From the NCBI GenBank assembly GCA_902776435.1, contig CACYQB010000017.1, forward strand, positions 1 to 64,000: DNA of 64,000 nt, in the 5' to 3' direction. The notes under the pieces were generated by a model. It was not told the origin of the DNA and did no database searches. It saw only the letters and a list, made by a program, of their open reading frames with translations. The first letter of the stretch is position 1. Each line of letters opens with the position of its first letter. This document shows positions 8,096 through 17,246 of the stretch, in pieces. This DNA is from an uncultured Bacteroidales bacterium. Lineage in GTDB: Bacteria > Bacteroidota > Bacteroidia > Bacteroidales > Muribaculaceae. The position numbers were made by a program, and so were the translations under genes.

Positions 8096-9538
8096 TTAGT
8101 CCTTGCAGCAGTTTTTGCGCTTGCCCTTGACGATACCCACCTTGGAACGGACACAACGGAAACCAATGTAGCTCCTCTGCTCGTTCTGGTATTCCCACAT
8201 GCGCAGGTCGGAGCGCAGGTTGTGCACCACATCCTTCCATGAGCCACCGCGGACAATCTTGCGGGACATCTTGTAGGGGTCCTCCTGGGCTACATAGTAG
8301 CGGTACTCGGGGTTGATGTCGTCGGTCATGCGGTCAATGCTCTCGGTGTAGGCGGTAGAAGTCCACTCGCTCACGTTACCGGCCATGTCGTAGAGGCCAT
8401 AATCGTTGGGCTCATAGGTACCCACGGGCGACGAAATGATGTAGCCGTCCTTGACGTAGTTACCCTCGTCGGGCTTGAAGTTGGCATAGAAGCAGCCCTC
8501 GTCTACGGTAAGGGGCAGGTCGCCATCCCACGGATACTTATTCTTGTTCTGGCCCGCACGGGCAGCGAACTCCCACTCGGCCTCGGTGGGCAAGCGGAAA
8601 GGCTCCACATAGATGCCCTGGTTGCCCAGCGACTTCTTCAAGAACTCAGTGCGCCAGTGGCAGAAGGCGTTAGCCTGCTCCCAGCTCACACCCACAACGG
8701 GATAGTTGTTGTAATTGCCGTTAGCAAAATACATGCGCACGTAAGGCTCCTGGTAAGCGTTCTCAAAGTCGTTGACCCAGCAAGTGGTATCAGGATATAT
8801 ATTAACAATGTAAGTGTTCAGGAAGTCGTAGTCGCTCTGCAGCGCGCGGGTAATGGTCTGACGCACGATGCGGCCCTCGTCATCCATGAAGGCAGTGTCC
8901 TTGCTGATGGTGGGCGCGGTGAAATCCACCTCGTGGTCAGTGTTATAGTCACGGCGGGTGGCGTCGAAGCGGTGCTTACGCTTAGCAGCCTCCGTCAGGT
9001 TATAAATCTCGAAGCGGTAGTTCATCTGGGCCGCATCAAGTTCTTTCACTCCCGTGATGGGGTTGATGCGATAGACGCTCTCGATAGCGCGCTCCTCGTC
9101 CTCGCTGGGGTTCTTCCAGGGGATAGCCTTGTTCCAGTTGAGGTGCGGAGTGATGGGGTTACCCTCCTTGTCCTCCTCGATCTTGAACTCCTCGTTGCCG
9201 CCATAGGCAGGGTCGGCCAGGCGTTCACGAATAATCGAGTCACGCACCCAGTAAACAAACTGTTTGTACTTGGAATTGCTCACCTCCATCTCATCCATCC
9301 AGAAAGCATCGACCGAGATGCCATGGGCTGTCGAGTCAATTCCCCAAACCGAGTCACGCTCGTTGGGGCCCTCACGCATCGAACCCACGTCCACCAGTAC
9401 CATGCCGTAGGGGGTGGTCTCGTTAAACGCGGCAGCTCCAACGCCGGTCACTTCACCGCCGCCGGATCCACCCTTGCGGACTGAGCTGCATGAAACGGTC
9501 GCCACAGCGACCAACAGTATCAGAAATAGTTGTTTCAT
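8096..9538 (-). CDS. gldK: T9SS/gliding lipoprotein GldK (PorK)
   Basis: A 480-aa outer-membrane lipoprotein with lipobox TVSC (Cys17). It belongs to the formylglycine-generating-enzyme/sulfatase-modifying fold (about residues 45-470; PVVGVSWEQANAFCHWR, RLPTEAEWEFAARAG, MAGNVSEW, RGGSW, GFRCVR). In T9SS it is structural rather than enzymatic and forms the periplasmic ring with GldN. The sequence shows a longer middle insertion (about residues 135-260) than plain FGE proteins, normal for GldK. It follows PorP by 4 bp. Confidence 0.95.
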   Translation of the reverse strand: MKQLFLILLVAVATVSCSSVRKGGSGGGEVTGVGAAAFNETTPYGMVLVDVGSMREGPNERDSVWGIDSTAHGISVDAFWMDEMEVSNSKYKQFVYWVRDSIIRERLADPAYGGNEEFKIEEDKEGNPITPHLNWNKAIPWKNPSEDEERAIESVYRINPITGVKELDAAQMNYRFEIYNLTEAAKRKHRFDATRRDYNTDHEVDFTAPTISKDTAFMDDEGRIVRQTITRALQSDYDFLNTYIVNIYPDTTCWVNDFENAYQEPYVRMYFANGNYNNYPVVGVSWEQANAFCHWRTEFLKKSLGNQGIYVEPFRLPTEAEWEFAARAGQNKNKYPWDGDLPLTVDEGCFYANFKPDEGNYVKDGYIISSPVGTYEPNDYGLYDMAGNVSEWTSTAYTESIDRMTDDINPEYRYYVAQEDPYKMSRKIVRGGSWKDVVHNLRSDLRMWEYQNEQRSYIGFRCVRSKVGIVKGKRKNCCKD

Positions 9539-9542
9539 ATTC

Positions 9543-10526
9543 TTACATTAAGCGTACGCTTTTTTGTTTATTCTTGTTCTTCTCGCGGTTATCCAGCTTG
9601 ACATTGTAAGTGACAAACACCTCATGACTACCGAAGGTTGCCTTGCTGATGGCTGACACCGGGTAATCATAGGAATAACCGATATAGGCATCCTTGAGGT
9701 TCACACCGATGAAGGCAGTCACGGCATCCTTCCAGCGGTAACCGGCGCCAATGTTGAGCATGCGGTTATAGCGCATGAGGGCGGCCACCTGAGCGGTCCA
9801 TGCCTTCGTGTCGGTAACGAACATCGCGGATGGTTGTATTTCAAATAACGTATTATTGATAGGAATATTGCCGCCACCCATAAAATAATAGGTGCGGCTG
9901 ACGTTGAACTCGTAGTAGTCGATAGCGTCACGCGAGGTCTTCAACTCAATCTTAGGCGAAGTGACGTGAGTCATCGAGAAACCCGCCCAATAATGCGGAG
10001 CAGAGAAGTAAACGCCCACATTGGCGTCGAACGATGTGCCCGACACGTCCTGCTTGGGGATGGCCTCGTCATTGCCCTGGTGCGCGTCGTCCTCGGGCAT
10101 TATAACCTCACGGCCACGGAAAGTCTGGGAATAAATACCCGGCTGGACGCCAACGCTCAACGTCTTGCGGCCAAAGCGCTTTTTCCAGGCGATCTGGGCG
10201 CCGATGCGCGTGTTGGTATATAGACCGATGCGTTCAAACTCTGCCTTCACGCCCAGGCCCAAACGCTGTTCGAGCAGTTTATAGGGCATATCGACGGTCA
10301 GGAAGAAGGTCATGGGAGCATGCTTGAAGTCCACCCACTGCATGCGGCTGCCCAGGTTCATGTGAATGACATTCTCGTCACCGGCAACCGCAGGGTTATA
10401 ATAGGACTTGCCCACCCAGAAGTGAGACATCGCAGCATCGGCCTGTGCCAATGCACTGAGCGTCACAACGACACCCAGTGTCATTGTGACCAGCAATCGT
10501 TTTATGTCATGCAACTTTATTGTCAT
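9543..10526 (-). CDS. porP: PorP/SprF family outer-membrane protein
   Basis: A 327-aa predicted outer-membrane barrel of the PorP/SprF family. It has a signal peptide ending near LSALAQA, then the family signature in which the mature protein opens with HFWVGKSYYNPAVAGDENVIHMN and continues with NLGSRMQWVDF and PMTFFLTVDMPY. In T9SS, PorP binds the PorK/N ring or acts as an attachment factor for secreted adhesins. The ATG at 10526 is preferred because AAAGGAG lies about 9 nt before it; a TTG eight codons further upstream would overlap the previous gene. Confidence 0.9.
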   Translation of the reverse strand: MTIKLHDIKRLLVTMTLGVVVTLSALAQADAAMSHFWVGKSYYNPAVAGDENVIHMNLGSRMQWVDFKHAPMTFFLTVDMPYKLLEQRLGLGVKAEFERIGLYTNTRIGAQIAWKKRFGRKTLSVGVQPGIYSQTFRGREVIMPEDDAHQGNDEAIPKQDVSGTSFDANVGVYFSAPHYWAGFSMTHVTSPKIELKTSRDAIDYYEFNVSRTYYFMGGGNIPINNTLFEIQPSAMFVTDTKAWTAQVAALMRYNRMLNIGAGYRWKDAVTAFIGVNLKDAYIGYSYDYPVSAISKATFGSHEVFVTYNVKLDNREKNKNKQKSVRLM

Positions 10527-10542
10527 CAACTGTTGCTCCTTT

Positions 10543-11289
10543 TCATTCAAAGAAGAAGGTGACCACCACCATGTTGTTCTTGACCTTGTTCACGCTTTGA
10601 GTGAAACGGTACATCTCCTCGTTGTTCTCGAGATCGGGACGGTTGCGTTCCAAGATGTTTTTCAAGCCGAAACAGAACTTGATTTCAGGACAAAACTTGA
10701 AGAACGGCATATAGAAATCACAACCCATGCCCACGGTGAGCATCACGTCACTGTGCTTGAGACGCAACTGGTCGCTATGATCCTTAGCCAAGTCAAACAT
10801 ATACATCGCGCCTCCTGTGAAGTAAGGGCGCATGTTGTGATAACGCTTAGCACTCATCTTCAAGTCGACGGGCACCACAATGTAAGTGGACTTGATATTC
10901 TGACTCTGCTTGTAATGCGTCTGATCGGCCCATTCAGGGTTACCCCTGTAGTTGAGGTACCGCACTACCTTGTTGCCAAAGTATAAGCCAGGAGACACCC
11001 TCAGGTTGAAGTGCTCATGCAGACGGAGGTCGGCCAGCACGTTCACACTGAAGCCCGGTGAATGAGCGGGCACGTCGGCATACCACTCCTCACCGTCACT
11101 GGTAACAAAGCCGTTGTTGGTAATGGCAATATTCTGAAAGTTCATGCCCACCGAGAAGCCTAAATGCACCCGCTTGACGTCGGCATAAGGACGGTTCAGA
11201 ATCATGTCATTGTCCTGGGCATGCACGCTCGCGCACCCCAGCAGCAACAGCAATATTAATGCAATATGTCTAAGCTTAGTCAGGTCCAT
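10543..11289 (-). CDS. porT: PorT-family outer-membrane beta-barrel protein
   Basis: A 248-aa protein with a signal peptide (LILLLLLGCASVHA-Q) and an eight-strand barrel pattern of alternating hydrophobic strands ending in the C-terminal aromatic motif NMVVVTFFFE. The early GFSVGMNFQNIAI and the TYIVVPVDLK segments match PorT, which is needed for T9SS function and interacts with the Sov translocon. It is first in the T9SS operon and 16 bp upstream of PorP. I found no convincing promoter box immediately upstream. It could be a more distant outer-membrane-barrel family member, but the context supports PorT. Confidence 0.82.
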   Translation of the reverse strand: MDLTKLRHIALILLLLLGCASVHAQDNDMILNRPYADVKRVHLGFSVGMNFQNIAITNNGFVTSDGEEWYADVPAHSPGFSVNVLADLRLHEHFNLRVSPGLYFGNKVVRYLNYRGNPEWADQTHYKQSQNIKSTYIVVPVDLKMSAKRYHNMRPYFTGGAMYMFDLAKDHSDQLRLKHSDVMLTVGMGCDFYMPFFKFCPEIKFCFGLKNILERNRPDLENNEEMYRFTQSVNKVKNNMVVVTFFFE

Positions 11290-11416
11290 TTATCCATAAT
11301 AACGCAGATTTTCCCCCGATATTGCTCAAATTGTAAAAAACTGTTACAAAACGCACGGGAGAGAACAGCGTTATCATCAAGAATACATCATTATATAAAG
11401 GAGTATAAGGGACTTT

Positions 11417-12451
11417 TCATCGGTTGAAAAGCCTGGATAAAGGACGGGTAAAATAATGGTTCACCAGCCAGGATAAAGGCAACAAGAGCGGGAAGACGAA
11501 CCACGCCAACTTGTCATAGATGTTGATACCGTAATGGCCAGCGAATGGGGCAACCCAGTAATTGAATAGCATGAAGGCCACAAATTGCAGCACATAGACC
11601 TCAAAACTCACTTTGCCCAACCACTGCAACGGCTTGCTTAACAGCAGACGCCCTACCGCGCCCTCCTGCCCGTTGAGCAACGCCAATGACAGCAAAACCG
11701 TCCCCTGAGGCAAGAACCAGATGATGACATCTTCCCAGGGCTTGAGCCACGTGGTTGTCACATTGATGGTTATCACCAGAGCCAGCAGCAATATGGCCCC
11801 GACCTCGATGAGCGTTGCCGTGCGGTAACTCACCACGGGATAGCGGTCACGCAGGACGTGATACAGATGCAGGAGCATCAAGCCCACAGTCACGTCAACC
11901 ACATGAGCTAACGGATTGACAAACACCGCTTCACGCCCTGGAATATCAAGTGGAACTAGAATAAAGCCCAAGACAAGCGTCAATCCCGCCGCCAACAGCA
12001 GTTTGTTGCGCCAGCGCCAACGGCCGAAACAACGGGCAATCAACGGATAAGCGAGGTAGCACAACACCAGCGCGCTCATGTACCACGCGACAGGGTTAAG
12101 GCCGTAATGCACATCATGGACGGGTGACCACGACTGCAGCAGCAAGGCACTCAACGCCGTAGCGCCCCAGTCAATGACAGAGGGATTGTAAACCAAGGCA
12201 ATCAAGATAAGCGCCGCCAGGCCTAACCAATGAAGCGGATAGATGTGCATGGCGTGACGGGCGACAAAACTGCGGTAGTCCCGCCAAGAGAGGCTGTCAA
12301 ACGGATGCTTCATCGCCAGCAGGAAGGCACTGGAAAGGAAGAAAAACGTCACACCCGTCACTGCGATGTTCCATATCCAGTCGAGACCGGCATGATAGAG
12401 CACCACAGTCACAGCCATGAGTCCTCGCCACGAGTTGATTGTCTTTATCAT
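11417..12451 (-). CDS. Acyltransferase 3 family membrane protein
   Basis: A 344-aa integral membrane O-acyltransferase of the OafA/NodX type with about ten transmembrane helices. The N-terminal NSWRGLMAVTVVLYHAG carries the family RGxxAxxVxxxH pattern, and RHAMHIYPLHWLGL carries the Arg/Tyr-Pro motif. Such enzymes acetylate or succinylate sugars of surface polysaccharides. It is divergent from the flippase gene that opens the polysaccharide locus, so it probably decorates that polymer. A weak -7-like TAATTTCG lies at 12495-12502. Confidence 0.85.
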   Translation of the reverse strand: MIKTINSWRGLMAVTVVLYHAGLDWIWNIAVTGVTFFFLSSAFLLAMKHPFDSLSWRDYRSFVARHAMHIYPLHWLGLAALILIALVYNPSVIDWGATALSALLLQSWSPVHDVHYGLNPVAWYMSALVLCYLAYPLIARCFGRWRWRNKLLLAAGLTLVLGFILVPLDIPGREAVFVNPLAHVVDVTVGLMLLHLYHVLRDRYPVVSYRTATLIEVGAILLLALVITINVTTTWLKPWEDVIIWFLPQGTVLLSLALLNGQEGAVGRLLLSKPLQWLGKVSFEVYVLQFVAFMLFNYWVAPFAGHYGINIYDKLAWFVFPLLLPLSWLVNHYFTRPLSRLFNR

Positions 12452-12544
12452 TGAAAAGCGATGATTGGTAACACCGCATTTGCGGTTAGTGGTGCGAAAT
12501 TACAAACAATTAACGAAAGAAGGTGTAAAAACTCAATTATTTTG

Positions 12545-12552
12545 TAACTTTG
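12545..12552 (+). promoter_or_regulatory. -7 box for the polysaccharide operon
   Basis: TAACTTTG 11 bp before the flippase ATG; no clear -33 TTTG at the expected distance. It would give a very short or leaderless mRNA. Confidence 0.5.
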
Positions 12553-12563
12553 CAGCCGCAAAA

Positions 12564-14018
12564 ATGACCCAAACAGACGACTTGACAAATAATAGGGCAA
12601 AAAGCCGCAGTTCTAAGTTCCTGAAGGACATCGGCATATATGCCATCGGTAACATCGGCTCAAAGATCATCACATTCATGATGGTGCCGATGTATACCTA
12701 TTTTGTACATGACACGTCCGACTTTGGGTACTATGATTTGTGCCTGACCGTTTGCCTGCTGCTCATGCCCTTTGTCACGGTGCAGCTGCGTGACGGCGCC
12801 TTCAGGTTCCTGCTTGACTGTGATGACGAGACGCAGCGTCAGCGCATCGTCACCTTTGTGTCCCACACGATGCTGACGACCATTGCCGTGTCGGGCATCA
12901 TTGCCGCAGTGCTGGCAGCATTCACCAACATCCATTATCTGGGCTATGCCCTCGGGTTGCTCATCGCCATGTCCCTTCAGGAAGTTTACTCACAGGTATT
13001 CAGGGGATTAGGCAACAACCGCGCCTTTGTTACCGTGGGCATCCTGTCGGCCCTGGGCATCGGCCTGTTCAGCATCCTGTTCGTCGCTGGACTGGGTTGG
13101 GGCATCAAGGGCATTTTCATGGCCAACATCATCGCCCGCGTGCTCGCTCTGGTGCTGGTCGAAGCCCGCGTGCGCCTCATCACGCGTCACACGCGTTGGA
13201 GCCTGAATGCCGGCCAAGTGGGCCGCGACATCCTGCGCTACACGCTGCCCTTGCTGCCAGGCTCGTTGTGCTGGTGGCTCACAGGTAGCAGCGACCGCCT
13301 GTTCATCACCAAGTTCCTGGGTTTGGACATCAACGGCGTGTATGCTGTCGCCATCCGATTCACAGGCATTATCAACACGCTGGCCATCATCTTCTACCAG
13401 GCATGGCAGGAGACCGCTATCCTGCAATATGAAAGCCCTGACCGCGACCGATTCTTCTCCAAACTGTTCAACAGCTACATCTTCCTGCTGGCGCTCATTC
13501 TGGTGAGTTACGTGTTCATGCTCAAGGTCAATTACGGCTGGCTGGTTGCCGATGAGTATAGCGAGAGCCTCAATTTCATCTACCCCTTGGGACTGTCGGC
13601 TGTGGTATTTGCGTTAGCGGCCTTCTTCGACATGGGCTACCAGTGCGCCAAGGACACCCCACGCACCCTGCCCGCCATCATCCTCGCGGCTATCGTCAAC
13701 GTGGCGCTCAACTTCGCCCTAATCAAGCCGCTGGGCGTGTATGGCGTGATCGTGACCCAGTTGGTGACCTATCTGGTGCTGTTCACCTACCGCTGGCATG
13801 ACATGAAACGCTATTTCGCCCTCAGAATTGACAAGCGCACATCGGTGCCCATCCTTGTAGCGCTGTTGAGCATTGTGCCCTTCTATTTCAGCCCCAATAT
13901 CGTGGTGGATATCGCCTTCATGATAGCCGCTATTGCAGTGATGGCATGGGTATGCCGCCATGAACTGCGTGAGCAGATACTGGCAAAATTCACTAAAACT
14001 GCACGCTCGACAAAATAA
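12564..14018 (+). CDS. wzx: Polysaccharide flippase, Wzx/MATE-like
   Basis: A 484-aa protein with 12-14 predicted transmembrane helices and the polysaccharide-biosynthesis/flippase N-terminus KFLKDIGIYAIGNIGSKIITFMMVP. It would flip undecaprenyl-diphosphate-linked repeat units across the inner membrane. A longer reading frame opens at 12465, but the -7 box TAACTTTG lies inside it and family similarity starts at MTQTDD, so the ATG at 12564 is used. First gene of a rightward run wzx, wza, wzc, wzy, glycosyltransferase. Confidence 0.9.
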   Translation: MTQTDDLTNNRAKSRSSKFLKDIGIYAIGNIGSKIITFMMVPMYTYFVHDTSDFGYYDLCLTVCLLLMPFVTVQLRDGAFRFLLDCDDETQRQRIVTFVSHTMLTTIAVSGIIAAVLAAFTNIHYLGYALGLLIAMSLQEVYSQVFRGLGNNRAFVTVGILSALGIGLFSILFVAGLGWGIKGIFMANIIARVLALVLVEARVRLITRHTRWSLNAGQVGRDILRYTLPLLPGSLCWWLTGSSDRLFITKFLGLDINGVYAVAIRFTGIINTLAIIFYQAWQETAILQYESPDRDRFFSKLFNSYIFLLALILVSYVFMLKVNYGWLVADEYSESLNFIYPLGLSAVVFALAAFFDMGYQCAKDTPRTLPAIILAAIVNVALNFALIKPLGVYGVIVTQLVTYLVLFTYRWHDMKRYFALRIDKRTSVPILVALLSIVPFYFSPNIVVDIAFMIAAIAVMAWVCRHELREQILAKFTKTARSTK

Positions 14019-14072
14019 TTGGGCGTTATCCTCGTTTTGATAGTAAATAAATACTATTCAATTTACAACCGT

Positions 14073-14879
14073 ATGAAATCAAGATTACTTATAATGCTGA
14101 TTGCAGCGGCGTCGCTGTTGTCGTGTACATCATCCAGAAACAACACCTTGGCTTACTTTAAAGACCTGGAAGCCAGCACCAATGGCAACCTGCCCAATCC
14201 GCAAGGCATCTATCCTATCCGCATTCAGCCCGATGACGAGTTGGTCATCGTGGTGACGTCGGCCGTTCCCGAAGCCACCGCAGCCTATAACCTGCCGATG
14301 GACAACCCCGCCACCCGCGGCAACCTGCGCCAGACGACACAGCCCCGTTCCCAGACTTATATCGTCGATGATCTGGGCTACATTATGATGCCCGTGCTGG
14401 GCCGCATCTACGTCAACGGCAAGACGCTGAACGAGATTTCCAAGGACATCACCGCCATGGTCGCCAAGGACGTCAGGGACCCCTACGTCCGCGTTGACAT
14501 CGTGAACTTCTCGGTCGATGTCATGGGCGAGGTCAAGAATCCGCAGCGCGTGTATTCAGGTCATGAGCATTTCACCATCCTCGACGCCCTGTCACAGTGT
14601 GGCGACCTCACCGAGTATGGCAAACGCGACCACGTGTACGTCATCCGCACCGAGGAGGGCAAGCGCGCCTACCACCGCCTGGACCTCACCAACAGCGATG
14701 TGTTCAACTCGCCTTACTTCTACCTCAAGCAGAACGACGTCGTGTATGTGGAGCCCAACCAGATCCGCATCGACAATTCCAAGTATAACCAGAATAACGC
14801 CTTTAAACTGTCGGTTATCTCGACCGTCGTGAGCAGTGTGTCAGTCATTGCATCGCTCATCATCGCACTTACCCGATAA
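14073..14879 (+). CDS. wza: Polysaccharide export lipoprotein, Wza family
   Basis: A 268-aa outer-membrane export component. It has a lipoprotein signal MKSRLLIMLIAAASLLSC with lipobox LLSC (Cys18), a poly-export (PES) domain (about 45-145; IQPDDELVIVVTS, YIVDDLGYIMMPVLGRI), then an SLBB domain (VDVMGEVKNPQRVYSG). A C-terminal hydrophobic helix (FKLSVISTVVSSVSVIASLIIAL) replaces the amphipathic helix that forms the E. coli Wza exit, as is usual in Bacteroidetes. The ATG at 14073 is chosen by the signal peptide. It lies 18 bp upstream of the Wzc-like kinase, its normal partner. Confidence 0.92.
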   Translation: MKSRLLIMLIAAASLLSCTSSRNNTLAYFKDLEASTNGNLPNPQGIYPIRIQPDDELVIVVTSAVPEATAAYNLPMDNPATRGNLRQTTQPRSQTYIVDDLGYIMMPVLGRIYVNGKTLNEISKDITAMVAKDVRDPYVRVDIVNFSVDVMGEVKNPQRVYSGHEHFTILDALSQCGDLTEYGKRDHVYVIRTEEGKRAYHRLDLTNSDVFNSPYFYLKQNDVVYVEPNQIRIDNSKYNQNNAFKLSVISTVVSSVSVIASLIIALTR

Positions 14880-14897
14880 TCACAATCCTAGAACATC

Positions 14898-17225
14898 ATG
14901 GCAAAATTAAATACACCTCCCACCGCTCAACAAGAGGAGCAGATTGTGGACTTCAGCGCATTTATCCGCAAGTACAGGCGCTATTGGTGGCTTTTCCTGT
15001 TGTCATTATTGGCCTGCATGGCGCTGGCATTTGCTTATCTCAAGTATGCCAAGCGCATCTATAACGTCAAGGCTGTCGTGCTCGTTGCCCAGGAGGACAA
15101 TGGCGCCGGTGCCGGAGCCAACCTGCTCAAGAGCATGAAACTTATGGGCCAGGGCAGCAAGGTCGATGACGAGATGCTCGTCTTCTCGTCACAGGAATTG
15201 TGCACCCAGGTCGTCAAGCAGTTAGGCATCAATCACAACTACCTGGAGGACAAGGGATGGTACAAGCCCGAGAAAGACCATTACAACACCTCGCCCATCG
15301 AGGTCATCGCCCCCGAGGAGATGTTTGACACCCTGTCGAGCGTCAAGTTCAAGATTGACCTGGACAAGACTGGCAAGGCTGACATCAAGGCCACCAGCGG
15401 CAAGGAGAAGTTGGCCAATGTCAAGGGCGTCACCCTGCCCACGACACTCAAGACCACCTATGGCACCTTTGCCATCAAGACCACCGACCGCTACAAGCAA
15501 GGGAAACCGTGCCACATCACCGCACGCTTGACCGGCAACCAGATGCTCGGCGAACGCCTCAACAAACGCATCAAGGTCAAACTGGCCTCGAAGAAGTCTA
15601 ACGGCATTAACCTGAACATCGCCGAGAGCAACAAGTCGCGCGGCAAGGACATCCTGAACAAACTCATTGAACTGTATAACGAGCGCGGCCAGCACGAAAA
15701 GGACGAGCAGGCCATCAATACCGCCAAATTTATCGACGAGCGACTGGCGCTCATCTACAAAGGTCTGACCAGCAGTGAGGCCGATATCGAGTCCTACAAG
15801 CGTGCCCACAAGATTGTGGATCCCGAGTTGCAGGTCAAGTCGGCCGTCGCCAAGCAGGAAATTACCGACCGTGCCATCGTCAAACTCGAGACCAACAAGC
15901 AACTCCTCGGCATGGTCAAGGACTTTGTGAGCAATCCCGCCAACAAGCATAGTTACATCCCCTTTGAAGTGGACTCCAGTGCCGCTTCAGGGTCCATCAG
16001 GGCCTATAACAACCTGCTGACCAAGCGTCAAGAGTTAGCTCAGTCGGCCAAGGGCGACAACCTTGCCCTCAAGCAGATCGACGAACAGATCGAGACCATG
16101 CACCACAACGTGCTGCAGGGACTGAACAGCTCTATCAAGGGGGTTGACCTGCAACTGAACAAGGTGCGCGGCCAGGCCAACGCCACAGCTGGCGACTTGG
16201 GCCAGGTGCCTACCCAGGAACGAGAGGCGCGTGAACTGATGCGCCAACAGGGTATCCAAAACACCCTGTACACCTTCCTGCTCGAGAAGCGTGAGGAGAA
16301 TGCCCTCGTGCTTGCGGCCACGACTCCTAAGGGTAAGATCGTGGACCACGCCTACTCCGAGAGCACGCCCATCAGCCCCAACAAGATGATCACTCTGGCG
16401 ATGGCCCTGTTGGCAGGCTTGATGCTGCCCATGCTGCTCGTGTACATGAAGGACCTGTTTACCACCAAGTTCTCCAACCAGGAGGAACTCGAGGAGATCT
16501 CCCAGGTGCCCTTTATCGGCCACATCCACCACAACCGCCACAACACCCCGCTCGTGGTCAAGGACGGCAAGACCTCGTCGATTGTGGAGTTGTTCCGCTA
16601 TGTGCGCAACAACCTGCAATTCCTGCTCAACAAGGAGGACGACAAGGTCATTCTGGTCACCAGCAGTGTCAGTGGCGAGGGCAAGTCGTTTATCAGTACC
16701 AACATCGCCTCGTCGTTTGCCCTGCTAGGCAAGCGCGTGGCACTGGTGGGCATGGACATCCGTTCGCCCAAGTTGGCCTCGATGCTCGACCTCAACGAGA
16801 TGCCGGGTGTAACCAGTTACTTGTCACGTGGCGATGTATCATTGGACCAGATTGCACAGCCCTGCAAGGAAGTCAAAGGTCTGGACGTCTTCGTTGGCGG
16901 CGCTATCCCGCCCAACCCGTCGGAGCTGCTGTTGAGCGACCGCGTGAAGGACTTCTTCAACGACCTGCGTGAGCACTATGACGTGATTATCGTGGATTCG
17001 GCTCCCGTGGCCCAGGTGAGCGACAGCTTTGCCCTGGACAAGTACAGCAATGCCACCGTATATGTGACACGTGCCAACTACACGCGCCGCAACCTCATCA
17101 AGTTCATGAACCGCATCGCTGCCAACAAGCAGTTAAAGAACATGTGCGTTGTGCTCAACGATACCAAGCCCAGCAACGACAATACCTACGGCTACGGCAT
17201 CGGCAACACCAAGGACGAGGATTAA
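14898..17225 (+). CDS. wzc: Polysaccharide co-polymerase / BY-kinase, Wzc type
   Basis: A 775-aa inner-membrane chain-length regulator fused to a cytoplasmic tyrosine kinase. Wzz domain with transmembrane helices at about 29-50 and 496-516, a periplasmic coiled-coil stretch (about 260-470), and a kinase domain. Walker A is SVSGEGKS (about 590-597), Walker A' is LVGMDIRSPKL (about 616-626, with Gly-Met where Ile-Asp is common), and Walker B is VIIVDSAP (about 696-703). The autophosphorylated C-terminal cluster is minimal: only two Tyr in TYGYGIG. It sits between wza and wzy, as expected for a Wzy-dependent pathway. Confidence 0.93.
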   Translation: MAKLNTPPTAQQEEQIVDFSAFIRKYRRYWWLFLLSLLACMALAFAYLKYAKRIYNVKAVVLVAQEDNGAGAGANLLKSMKLMGQGSKVDDEMLVFSSQELCTQVVKQLGINHNYLEDKGWYKPEKDHYNTSPIEVIAPEEMFDTLSSVKFKIDLDKTGKADIKATSGKEKLANVKGVTLPTTLKTTYGTFAIKTTDRYKQGKPCHITARLTGNQMLGERLNKRIKVKLASKKSNGINLNIAESNKSRGKDILNKLIELYNERGQHEKDEQAINTAKFIDERLALIYKGLTSSEADIESYKRAHKIVDPELQVKSAVAKQEITDRAIVKLETNKQLLGMVKDFVSNPANKHSYIPFEVDSSAASGSIRAYNNLLTKRQELAQSAKGDNLALKQIDEQIETMHHNVLQGLNSSIKGVDLQLNKVRGQANATAGDLGQVPTQEREARELMRQQGIQNTLYTFLLEKREENALVLAATTPKGKIVDHAYSESTPISPNKMITLAMALLAGLMLPMLLVYMKDLFTTKFSNQEELEEISQVPFIGHIHHNRHNTPLVVKDGKTSSIVELFRYVRNNLQFLLNKEDDKVILVTSSVSGEGKSFISTNIASSFALLGKRVALVGMDIRSPKLASMLDLNEMPGVTSYLSRGDVSLDQIAQPCKEVKGLDVFVGGAIPPNPSELLLSDRVKDFFNDLREHYDVIIVDSAPVAQVSDSFALDKYSNATVYVTRANYTRRNLIKFMNRIAANKQLKNMCVVLNDTKPSNDNTYGYGIGNTKDED

Positions 17226-17246
17226 CCCCCACACGTCATCTGGTAG

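Noticed and set aside
10527-10550. Upstream TTG start for the PorP/SprF gene
   Set aside because: The ATG at 10526 has a Shine-Dalgarno at the right distance and gives a normal signal peptide; the TTG start would overlap the PorT-like gene.
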